A stretch of 8,727 nt of DNA from an uncultured Phascolarctobacterium sp. GTDB taxonomy: Bacteria > Bacillota > Negativicutes > Acidaminococcales > Acidaminococcaceae. The stretch is taken from positions 1 through 8,727 of the forward strand of contig CAKQHU010000049.1 of the NCBI GenBank assembly GCA_934234275.1. The letters are read 5' to 3'. The notes beneath the pieces are model-generated. The model did no database searches. It worked only from the letters and a program-made list of their open reading frames with translations, and had not been told where the DNA came from. Below, piece after piece: positions 1 to 5,134 of this stretch (position 1 is its first letter; the number at the start of each line of letters is the position of its first letter). Both the position numbers and the translations under genes were made by a program.

Positions 1-282
1 ATTCCCCTGCTCCCCGGTTGTTGGAGTGATGGCGAAACCTTTGAGGAAGCATACAAAAATATCTTGGAGGTAAAAGGTCTCTGGATTGAAGATATGCTCG
101 ACCGCGGTATGCCCATCAACGAGCCGAATATGAAGCCTCGCTTTAGTGGCAGGTTCGTAGTGCGTGTCCCCAAAACACTACACCGCCTGCTGGCCGAAGA
201 ATCAGAACGAGAGGGCATCAGCCTGAACCAGTTCGTCAATAACTCGCTGGCCTTTGTTGTAGGCCAAAAGCTTGCACACTAA
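1..282 (+). CDS. hicB: HicB-family antitoxin, 5' end cut off by window
   Basis: Reading frame 1 is open from the first base to the TAA at 280-282, giving 93 visible residues. The visible start (PLLPGCWSDGETFEEAYKNI) is the conserved core of the HicB partial-RNase-H-like fold. After a linker, the segment GRFVVRVPKTLHRLLAEESE and onward to SLNQFVNNSL is a ribbon-helix-helix DNA-binding domain of the HicB_2/Arc type. HicB proteins neutralise the HicA mRNA interferase and repress their own promoter. About 30 N-terminal residues should lie left of the window, and a hicA partner, if present, would normally be upstream and is not visible. A TTG at 64 could look like a start, but the frame continues upstream with clear HicB sequence, so it is internal. 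The gene converges on codY. The family call is firm; whether it acts in a toxin-antitoxin pair cannot be seen. Confidence 0.85.
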   Translation: MPLLPGCWSDGETFEEAYKNILEVKGLWIEDMLDRGMPINEPNMKPRFSGRFVVRVPKTLHRLLAEESEREGISLNQFVNNSLAFVVGQKLAH

Positions 283-322
283 AAAAACAGCTCCCCGATA
301 CGATTTAACGTATTGGGGAGCT
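281..322. terminator. Stem-loop with A/T tract, likely bidirectional terminator between hicB and codY
   Basis: A 14-bp stem, AGCTCCCCGATACG (289-302) with CGTATTGGGGAGCT (309-322), encloses a 6-nt loop; one pair is a G-T wobble. On the - strand it is followed directly by seven T (281-287 as A on +), a classic intrinsic terminator for leftward transcription from codY. On the + strand it begins seven bases after the hicB stop but is followed only by CTTTAACTT, so rightward termination would be weaker. Confidence 0.8.
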
Positions 323-332
323 TTAACTTCCA

Positions 333-378
333 TAAGAAAAGCCAGTCTGCCGCAACTACAGTTACAACAGACTGGCTT
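333..378 (-). terminator. Intrinsic terminator of the xerC-codY transcript
   Basis: The perfect 11-bp stem AAGCCAGTCTG (339-349) / CAGACTGGCTT (368-378) has an 18-nt loop that may itself fold (AAC/GTT). In the leftward transcript the stem is followed by TTTTCTT. It lies 27 bases beyond the codY stop, so it is the first of two terminators in tandem after codY. Confidence 0.8.
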
Positions 379-405
379 CATTATATATATAATTTATCAA
401 AAAAC

Positions 406-1176
406 TTAGGATCTCTTCTTCAGTTCTTCAAACAGCATCGGATTCAGTACGCGGATATAGGTGCCCTTCATGCCCAGAGATTTTGTTTCAATCAGGCCGG
501 CGCTTTCAAATTTACGCAGTGCGTTAACAATAACGGAACGTGTAATACCTACGCGGTCAGCAATCTTCGAAGCAACCAGCAGACCTTCGTTGCCATTCAG
601 CTCGCCCATGATGTTTACAATAGCTTCCAGCTCAGAATAGGACAGGGTGGAGAAAGCAACCTGTACGGTAGCCTTCTTACGGATTTCTTCGGAAACAACT
701 GCTTCGCGGTCATGCAGAATTTCAACGCCCAAAACAGTAGCGGCATATTCAGCCAACAGCAAATCGTCATCATCGAATTCCGCATCATATTTAGCAACAA
801 TCAGGGTACCAAGGCGTTCACCATTGCCGTAAATAGGTACAACAGTAGTCATCTTACCGTTAAAAATGCATTTTGTATCAGCAACAAAGGAGCAGTTTTG
901 ATTCTGATGAGGAATGTTGGCCAGCGTTTCCTTAACGCTCATAATAAAGCCCAGATAATCCTCAGGGAAACGCATATCGTCAAGAACCTGCTCACGCATA
1001 ATATCGCATTCAAACTCGTGAATCAGCGCATAACCCTTTACGCCGCCTTTACGGCCGACAATATAGGTGTTTGCTTCAATAACGTCACGCAACAACTTTG
1101 CAATAGCGTTAAACTCAACCTTATCTCCTTTTTGTAAAAGCTTGTTAATCTTTCTGGTCTTTTCCAACAATTTCAT
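406..1176 (-). CDS. codY: CodY, GTP- and branched-chain-amino-acid-sensing global regulator
   Basis: This 256-residue protein matches CodY in length (B. subtilis about 259) and sequence. CodY binds DNA at AATTTTCWGAAAATT-like sites when charged with isoleucine/valine/leucine and GTP, mostly repressing nutrient-scavenging and amino-acid genes. Residues 1-155 are the GAF effector domain, with the typical GNGERLGTLIVAKY (117-130) and DDDDLLLAEYAATVLG (135-150). The C-terminal winged helix-turn-helix has the near-invariant LSYSELEAI (178-186), GNEGLLVASKIADRVGITRS (195-214), and SLGMKGTY (233-240). The ATG at 1176 has a strong Shine-Dalgarno AGGAGGG at 1184-1190, seven bases upstream. It sits 22 bases after xerC and is very likely co-transcribed with it. 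One oddity is that the region around the B. subtilis isoleucine-binding Arg61 is shifted by one residue and reads DIMREQVLDD, so effector binding may differ. Confidence 0.97.
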   Translation of the reverse strand: MKLLEKTRKINKLLQKGDKVEFNAIAKLLRDVIEANTYIVGRKGGVKGYALIHEFECDIMREQVLDDMRFPEDYLGFIMSVKETLANIPHQNQNCSFVADTKCIFNGKMTTVVPIYGNGERLGTLIVAKYDAEFDDDDLLLAEYAATVLGVEILHDREAVVSEEIRKKATVQVAFSTLSYSELEAIVNIMGELNGNEGLLVASKIADRVGITRSVIVNALRKFESAGLIETKSLGMKGTYIRVLNPMLFEELKKRS

Positions 1177-1198
1177 GATTTTGCCCTCCTAAAAAAAA

Positions 1199-2107
1199 TT
1201 ATGCTCTTGGATGATTCTTCTTGTAAACATTCGTCACATGTTCATTTGAAACGTGCGTGTAAATCTGCGTTGTTGATAAATTCGCATGTCCTAAAAGCTC
1301 CTGTACCGAACGCAAATCGGCACCATGCTCTAAAAGATGCGTTGCGAAGGAATGGCGTATAGTATGCGGACTGACATTTTTATGGATAGCCAGCATGTTT
1401 ATATATTTCTCTAAAATACGCCTTACGCTGCGGTCCGTGAGCCTACCACCACGGTTATTGACGAAAATGAAGTCATGCTCCTGCTGATATTGAAGCATCA
1501 GTTGCTGTCGTACACGGTAATATGTGCTTAACGCAGCACAGCAGGTGTGGCCTACCGGCACAACCCGTTCCTTATTACCCTTGCCGAGCAGAAGCACGAA
1601 CCGGTTGCTCAGGTCTACCCTTTCCAGAGTAAGCCCTACCAGCTCGGATACACGGCAACCGGTAGCATACAGCATCTCCAGCACCGCTTGGTCGCGAACA
1701 CCCAATACCTTACTTTTATCGGGCATCGCCAACAGTTCGTTGATTTCAATTTCGTCCAAAAAAGCCGGCAGCTTTTTTTCCAGCTTTGGCGTGCGCACCT
1801 TTGTCAGCGGACTATATTCAATAACCGCTTCACGCACAAGGTATTTAAAAAAGGAACGCAGTGCAGATATCCTGCGGGCAATCGTCCTGCGAGCATACTG
1901 CTTTTCGTTAAGCTCTGCGAGATAGCCACGCACATCCAAAGGACCTGTCTGCTGCCAGAAAAAATTCTGCTTGTTTCTGCGCAGCATAAACTCCGCAAAG
2001 GCAGCCAAATCCTTTCGATAGCTTTCAATCGTATGCTGAGAACAATTTTTTTCAACCTCCAGATAAGTTAAAAACCTTTCCGGATAGTTATTAACTGTAG
2101 TGTCCAT
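1199..2107 (-). CDS. xerC: XerC-type site-specific tyrosine recombinase (CodV)
   Basis: This 302-residue protein is the usual length for XerC/XerD, which resolve chromosome dimers at dif during division. The N-terminal SAM-like core-binding domain (about 1-95) includes the typical LEVEKNCSQHTIESYRKDL. The catalytic domain (about 110-300) has the full set: Arg152 in ATGCRVSEL, Lys176 in GKGNKERVVP, His248 and Arg251 in SPHTIRHSFATHLLE, His274 in LLGHANLSTTQIYTHV, and the nucleophile Tyr283. XerC is preferred over XerD because the gene directly precedes codY, as codV (XerC) heads the codY operon in Bacillus; sequence alone does not settle it. The ATG at 2107 gives the expected N-terminus. Its ribosome site is poor (GAAGG at 2119-2123, about 11-12 bases away), and the predicted leader is only about 16 nt. 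In Bacillus hslV and hslU lie between this gene and codY; here they are absent. Confidence 0.93.
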   Translation of the reverse strand: MDTTVNNYPERFLTYLEVEKNCSQHTIESYRKDLAAFAEFMLRRNKQNFFWQQTGPLDVRGYLAELNEKQYARRTIARRISALRSFFKYLVREAVIEYSPLTKVRTPKLEKKLPAFLDEIEINELLAMPDKSKVLGVRDQAVLEMLYATGCRVSELVGLTLERVDLSNRFVLLLGKGNKERVVPVGHTCCAALSTYYRVRQQLMLQYQQEHDFIFVNNRGGRLTDRSVRRILEKYINMLAIHKNVSPHTIRHSFATHLLEHGADLRSVQELLGHANLSTTQIYTHVSNEHVTNVYKKNHPRA

Positions 2108-2129
2108 ATTCTAAAAATACCTTCATTTT

Positions 2130-2158
2130 ATTTTATCACACAAAACCGTAAGAATCAA
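2130..2158 (-). promoter_or_regulatory. Promoter for xerC-codY
   Basis: On the - strand there is TTGATT (2153-2158), a 17-bp spacer, and TAAAAT (2130-2135) with an extended -10 TG one base before it. This fits a sigma-A promoter well. Transcription would begin near 2123, leaving a leader of about 16 nt before the xerC ATG at 2107. It lies downstream of the cobalamin terminator, so xerC-codY has its own promoter. Confidence 0.6.
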
Positions 2159-2206
2159 GCTAATATTGCTATTCTTTCTAATTTTCTAACAGCTTTGCAA
2201 CGCTTG

Positions 2207-2235
2207 AAAAAAACAGTGCTAAAAAAGCACTGTTT
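2207..2235 (-). terminator. Intrinsic terminator of the cobalamin operon
   Basis: The perfect 10-bp stem AAACAGTGCT (2211-2220) / AGCACTGTTT (2226-2235) has a five-base loop. In the leftward transcript the descending arm runs into a seven-T tract (2207-2213 as A on +). It lies about 160 bases after the cbiC stop and before the xerC promoter, separating the two operons. On the + strand no T tract follows. Confidence 0.85.
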
Positions 2236-2270
2236 CATCATTGAATCAGCAGTCATACGTTACAGAGTTT

Positions 2271-2299
2271 ATCCTATAACATATAAACTGATTTGTCAA
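2271..2299 (-). promoter_or_regulatory. Possible second leftward promoter, upstream of a terminator
   Basis: A consensus -35 TTGACA (2294-2299 on -) is followed, 17 bases on, by TAGGAT (2271-2276), a four-of-six -10. A transcript starting near 2264 would meet the terminator at 2235-2207 after some 50-60 nt, so it would yield a short RNA or be attenuated before xerC. The region is AT-rich, so a chance match is quite possible. Confidence 0.3.
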
Positions 2300-2319
2300 G
2301 TAATTGAAAATGATTTTAC

Positions 2320-2334
2320 TATTTTGTCAAAATT
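2320..2334. promoter_or_regulatory. Candidate CodY box
   Basis: The 15-mer TATTTTGTCAAAATT matches the CodY consensus AATTTTCWGAAAATT at 12 of 15 positions, and B. subtilis sites commonly differ at several positions. It lies about 20 bases upstream of the possible promoter at 2271-2299 and upstream of xerC-codY, which would fit autoregulation. The site is in AT-rich DNA and also within the tail of the cobalamin transcript, so it is only a candidate. Confidence 0.3.
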
Positions 2335-2395
2335 TGACTCTGAAATTGTATCTTTAGCTACGATTTCAGCTACAATCATTCCTAATTACTTACAA

Positions 2396-3025
2396 TTATT
2401 TACGTGTCAGCTTATAGATAAGCGCATTGCAGATTGCTGCGGCAACGTTGCTGCCACCCTTGCGGCCGCGGGCAACAATATAAGGAATACCGGTCTTCAT
2501 GATAATTTCCTTGGATTCCACAACGTTTACAAAGCCAACAGGAACGCCGATAACCAGCTCCGGTTTAATTTTGCCTTCCTTAACCAGCTCGTCCAGACGA
2601 ACCAGCGCAGTCGGTGCATTGCCTACGGCAATGATTACCGGACCTTCGATAGTGCAGGCCTTTTCCATGCAGGCAGCGGCTCTGGTGGAGCCTGCTTCCT
2701 TAGCGCGTGCCGCAACATCAGGATCTGCCATGAAGCAGACAGCCTTTGCTCCCAGCTTGCCCAGGCCCATTTTGTTGATGCCGGTGCAAGCCATGTTGGT
2801 ATCGGTAACAATGGTAGCACCCTTTTGCAGTGCAGCCAGCGCCTTCTCTACTACGCCGTCGGAGAACAGCATATTGCGGGCATAATCAAAATCTGCGGAG
2901 GTATGGATAACACGCTTAACGATATCAATCTTCTCGGGGTCGATACGAATTTGGCCCAGCTCCTCGCCGATAATTTCCATACTACGTTTTTCAATGTCAG
3001 CGGGTAAAACATTTTGTAAATGCAT
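2396..3025 (-). CDS. cbiC: Precorrin-8X / cobalt-precorrin-8 methylmutase
   Basis: This enzyme moves the methyl group from C-11 to C-12 of (cobalt-)precorrin-8, making (cobalt) cobyrinate, the last step of corrin ring formation; it is cytoplasmic. The 209 residues match the CbiC/CobH family length. The sequence opens with the typical PADIEKRSMEII. The catalytic His41 lies in RVIHTSADFDYA (39-50), followed by TDTNM (74-78), GNAPTAL (135-141), GVPVGFV (160-166), and ARGRKGGSNVAAAI near the end. The ATG at 3025 is preceded by AAAGG about 12 bases upstream, a loosely spaced ribosome site. It is the last gene of the operon, 44 bases after cobO, with a stable UUCG hairpin at the junction. The name cbiC is chosen because the neighbours resemble the anaerobic pathway; cobH is the aerobic equivalent. 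Confidence 0.95.
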   Translation of the reverse strand: MHLQNVLPADIEKRSMEIIGEELGQIRIDPEKIDIVKRVIHTSADFDYARNMLFSDGVVEKALAALQKGATIVTDTNMACTGINKMGLGKLGAKAVCFMADPDVAARAKEAGSTRAAACMEKACTIEGPVIIAVGNAPTALVRLDELVKEGKIKPELVIGVPVGFVNVVESKEIIMKTGIPYIVARGRKGGSNVAAAICNALIYKLTRK

Positions 3026-3057
3026 TATTTTACACTACCTTTCTTAACATATGCTGC

Positions 3058-3071
3058 AAGGCCGAAGCCTT
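3058..3071 (-). other. UUCG-tetraloop hairpin at the cobO stop codon
   Basis: In the leftward mRNA, AAGGC-UUCG-GCCUU forms a five-pair stem closed by C(UUCG)G, the especially stable tetraloop context. Its first arm overlaps the cobO stop codon (TAA, 3070-3072). No T tract follows, so it is not an intrinsic terminator. It could protect the 3' end of a processed upstream mRNA or tune readthrough into cbiC; that role is inference. Confidence 0.5.
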
Positions 3072-3600
3072 ATTTTTCAATGCCTACACGCGCCGGAATA
3101 CCTCTTTTGAAGGGGTGCTTGCGCATGCAGACCTCAGATACATAATCAGCCAGCTCCACCAGCTCAGGCGCCGGATTACGGCCTGTCATAACAACCTCCA
3201 GCTCCTTAGGCTTGTTCTTCAGGAATTCTACTAAAGCAGCCTGGTCAAAAACGCCGGTATTGCAGGCACCGATGATTTCGTCGAAAATCAGCAGGTCGAT
3301 ATGCTCGTTGGCGCATTTTTGCTTAACCTTATCGAAAAGCACCATATGCTCGCGCTTAACCTCAGCTTTTTCCTCATCGTTCATCTGGAAGGTGAATTTT
3401 TTGGTTTCTTTACCGCGCATTACCTCAATATTCGGCAGCAGTGCCAGGCTCGCAAGCTCGCCTGTCGGTCTGCTTTTGAGGAACTGTACTATCAGCACAT
3501 GGTTGCCATGGCCTGCGCAACGAATCGAAAGGCCCATAGCAGCGGTAGTTTTTCCCTTGCCATCGCCACAGTAAATATGAATCAGTCCACCGTCTTTCAT
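3070..3600 (-). CDS. cobO: Cob(I)yrinic acid a,c-diamide adenosyltransferase
   Basis: This enzyme transfers the 5'-deoxyadenosyl group of ATP to reduced cobalt in cobyrinic acid a,c-diamide, and also to cobinamide and cobalamin. It belongs to the CobA/CobO/BtuR family. The 176 residues are slightly short of the roughly 190-200 seen in enteric members, which carry a longer N-terminus. The P-loop GDGKGKTT is at 12-19, following IHIYC; FDE at 106-108 is the Walker-B-like region; and the family signature TGRNP is at 139-143. The ATG (3598-3600) follows the cbiP stop with no gap, so the two are probably translationally coupled, with the ribosome site (CAGGTG) inside the end of cbiP. It is distinct from the unrelated PduO and EutT adenosyltransferases. 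Confidence 0.95.
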   Translation of the reverse strand: MKDGGLIHIYCGDGKGKTTAAMGLSIRCAGHGNHVLIVQFLKSRPTGELASLALLPNIEVMRGKETKKFTFQMNDEEKAEVKREHMVLFDKVKQKCANEHIDLLIFDEIIGACNTGVFDQAALVEFLKNKPKELEVVMTGRNPAPELVELADYVSEVCMRKHPFKRGIPARVGIEK

Positions 3601-5133
3601 TTAGACACCTGCTTCCAAAATCTTGTAAATTTCCTTCATATCCAGGTTTTCGCGAATGCTGTCGGCAAGAATATCATATTGCTGACGCTTGTATTCCGCA
3701 AAGTTGATGGTCTGGATGTCCTCCATCTTTTTGCCCTTCTTGGCCAGCAGCACTTCTACTATCTTCACAGCAATGCCGTCGCCGTCAAAGACGCCGTGTA
3801 CATAGGTACCGTAAACATTGAGCTTGCCCTCGGTGTTCTGAGAGCCCTCGGCCATAATTTCACCATCCTCGTGAATCGGGCTGATAGAGGTCAGTGCTTT
3901 TTCCTCCGGGAATTCGGTTACACCGGAGTGAATTTCATAGCCATAGAGAGGCAGACCGCTCAGTGCGGAGAAGATGCCCTGTACCTTGCCGAATTTGCCG
4001 GCCATCTGGATGGTACGTTTCTTTTCGATAAAGGTTGTTTCGATGTCCAGCAGGCCCATGCCGGGAGTAACGTTGGCCTTGCCTGTGCCGTCCTCTTCGC
4101 CGTATGGGTCGGAAATCTGCTTGCCCAGCATCTGGTAACCACCACAGACACCGAACACTACGGTACCGCTGTTGGCATGCTTCAAAATAGCAGCCTCCAT
4201 ACCGCTCTGGCGCAGCCATTTCAGGTCGCCGGTGGTATTTTTGGTACCGGGGATAATAATCATATCCGGCTGTCCCAATTCGCGTACGCTGGTTACATAA
4301 CGCAGAGATACGCCGGGAATCAGCTCGAATACGTTGAAGTCTGTATAGTTGGACATGCGCGGAATGCGTACAACCGCAATATCAATCAGCTTAACCTCGC
4401 TGCGGCCGCTGATACGCTCGGAGAGGCTGTCCTCGTCCTCGATATCAACCTTCAGCATCGGCAGCACGCCTACGATAGGCACGCCTGTTTTTTCTTCGAT
4501 CATCTTCAGGCCGGGGCGCAGGATCTCTACATCACCGCGGAACTTGTTGATGATAACACCCTTGACCATGGCTCTTTCATCGTCCTCCAGCAGCATCAGC
4601 GTGCCGTAGATGGAAGCGAATACGCCGCCACGGTCAATATCTGCTACAAGCAGCACAGGAGCCTTGGCCATTTTAGCCATGCCCATGTTGACAAAATCGT
4701 CCTTTTTGATGTTGATTTCCGCCGGGCTGCCTGCACCCTCGATGCAGACAATATCGAATTTGGCAGCCAGCGTATCAAACGCCTTCTGTACCTCCGGACG
4801 CAGAGTATGCTTCATTGCATAATATTCGCCGGCCTTCATGGTACCGATTGCTTCGCCGTTGACAATAACCTGGGAACCGCTGTCGCTGGTAGGCTTCAGC
4901 AGAATAGGGTTCATCAGTACGCTGGGTTCGATATTGGCTGCTTCAGCCTGCACAACCTGCGCACGTCCCATTTCCGCACCCTCGGCGGTGATAAAGGAAT
5001 TCAGCGCCATGTTCTGGGATTTGAACGGTGCTACCTTGTAGCCGTCCTGATTGAATACACGGCATAAACCTGCTGTTACCAGGCTCTTGCCTGCATTTGA
5101 CATGGTACCTACTATCATAAGTGCTTTTGCCAC
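3601..5133 (-). CDS. cbiP: Cobyric acid synthase (glutamine-dependent amidase)
   Basis: This enzyme amidates side chains b, d, e and g of adenosylcobyrinic acid a,c-diamide, using glutamine and ATP, to form adenosylcobyric acid. The N-terminal dethiobiotin-synthetase-like domain has GTMSNAGKS (12-20, numbered from the GTG at 5142), then KSQNMALNS, CIEGAGSPAEIN, and ADIDRGGVFASIYG (167-180). The C-terminal class-I-like glutaminase domain has Cys333 in VFGVCGGYQMLG and His449 in GTYVHGVFD; the usual third catalytic residue is not reassigned here. Two GTG starts are possible. The one at 5142 overlaps the previous gene and has no properly spaced ribosome site. The one at 5133 has GAGAG at 5142-5146, eight bases away, and gives the family-typical MAKALMIVGT, so it is preferred (510 residues). 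The upstream TAA is one base away, so translation is probably coupled. Confidence 0.95.
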   Translation of the reverse strand: MAKALMIVGTMSNAGKSLVTAGLCRVFNQDGYKVAPFKSQNMALNSFITAEGAEMGRAQVVQAEAANIEPSVLMNPILLKPTSDSGSQVIVNGEAIGTMKAGEYYAMKHTLRPEVQKAFDTLAAKFDIVCIEGAGSPAEINIKKDDFVNMGMAKMAKAPVLLVADIDRGGVFASIYGTLMLLEDDERAMVKGVIINKFRGDVEILRPGLKMIEEKTGVPIVGVLPMLKVDIEDEDSLSERISGRSEVKLIDIAVVRIPRMSNYTDFNVFELIPGVSLRYVTSVRELGQPDMIIIPGTKNTTGDLKWLRQSGMEAAILKHANSGTVVFGVCGGYQMLGKQISDPYGEEDGTGKANVTPGMGLLDIETTFIEKKRTIQMAGKFGKVQGIFSALSGLPLYGYEIHSGVTEFPEEKALTSISPIHEDGEIMAEGSQNTEGKLNVYGTYVHGVFDGDGIAVKIVEVLLAKKGKKMEDIQTINFAEYKRQQYDILADSIRENLDMKEIYKILEAGV

Positions 5134-5134
5134 T

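Larger units (their letters stand above)
2236..2395. other. AT-rich intergenic stretch after cbiC with palindromes and repeats
   Basis: No coding gene is supported here. The stretch holds a possible - strand promoter (2271-2299), a CodY-box-like palindrome (2320-2334), a perfect inverted repeat GTCAAA-A-TTTGAC (2326-2338), two direct copies of TTTGTCAA (2292-2299 and 2323-2330), and an imperfect stem TGAAATTGTA (2341-2350) / TACGATTTCA (2359-2368). It would form an unusually long 3' untranslated tail of the cobalamin mRNA ahead of the terminator at 2207-2235. Confidence 0.5.

Noticed and set aside
313..1137. A 274-residue + strand reading frame opposite codY, running from the terminator region.
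   Set aside because: It is antisense to a certain CodY and begins inside two terminator hairpins; the amino-acid make-up is unlike a real protein.
1547..2071. A 174-residue + strand reading frame opposite xerC.
   Set aside because: It is the shadow of a recombinase gene with all catalytic residues; it has no family features of its own.
2108..2395. A riboswitch in the intergenic region (for example a cobalamin riboswitch).
   Set aside because: It lies downstream of the cobalamin genes, and I see no B12-box-like conserved core; such a riboswitch is expected to the right of the window instead.
2195..3007. A 270-residue + strand reading frame opposite cbiC, beginning in the intergenic region.
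   Set aside because: It starts over a terminator stem, covers AT-rich non-coding DNA and then runs antisense to cbiC, with no domain or ribosome site that I can see.
3026..3069. A possible internal promoter before cbiC (TTGCAG with TAAAAT further on).
   Set aside because: The spacing between the two hexamers is far too long and the TAAAAT sits almost on the ATG.
3301..5067. A very long (588-residue) + strand reading frame opposite cbiP and cobO.
   Set aside because: It is antisense to two clear genes, shows no recognisable domains, is low in family-like motifs and has no plausible context; it reflects the codon bias of the real genes.
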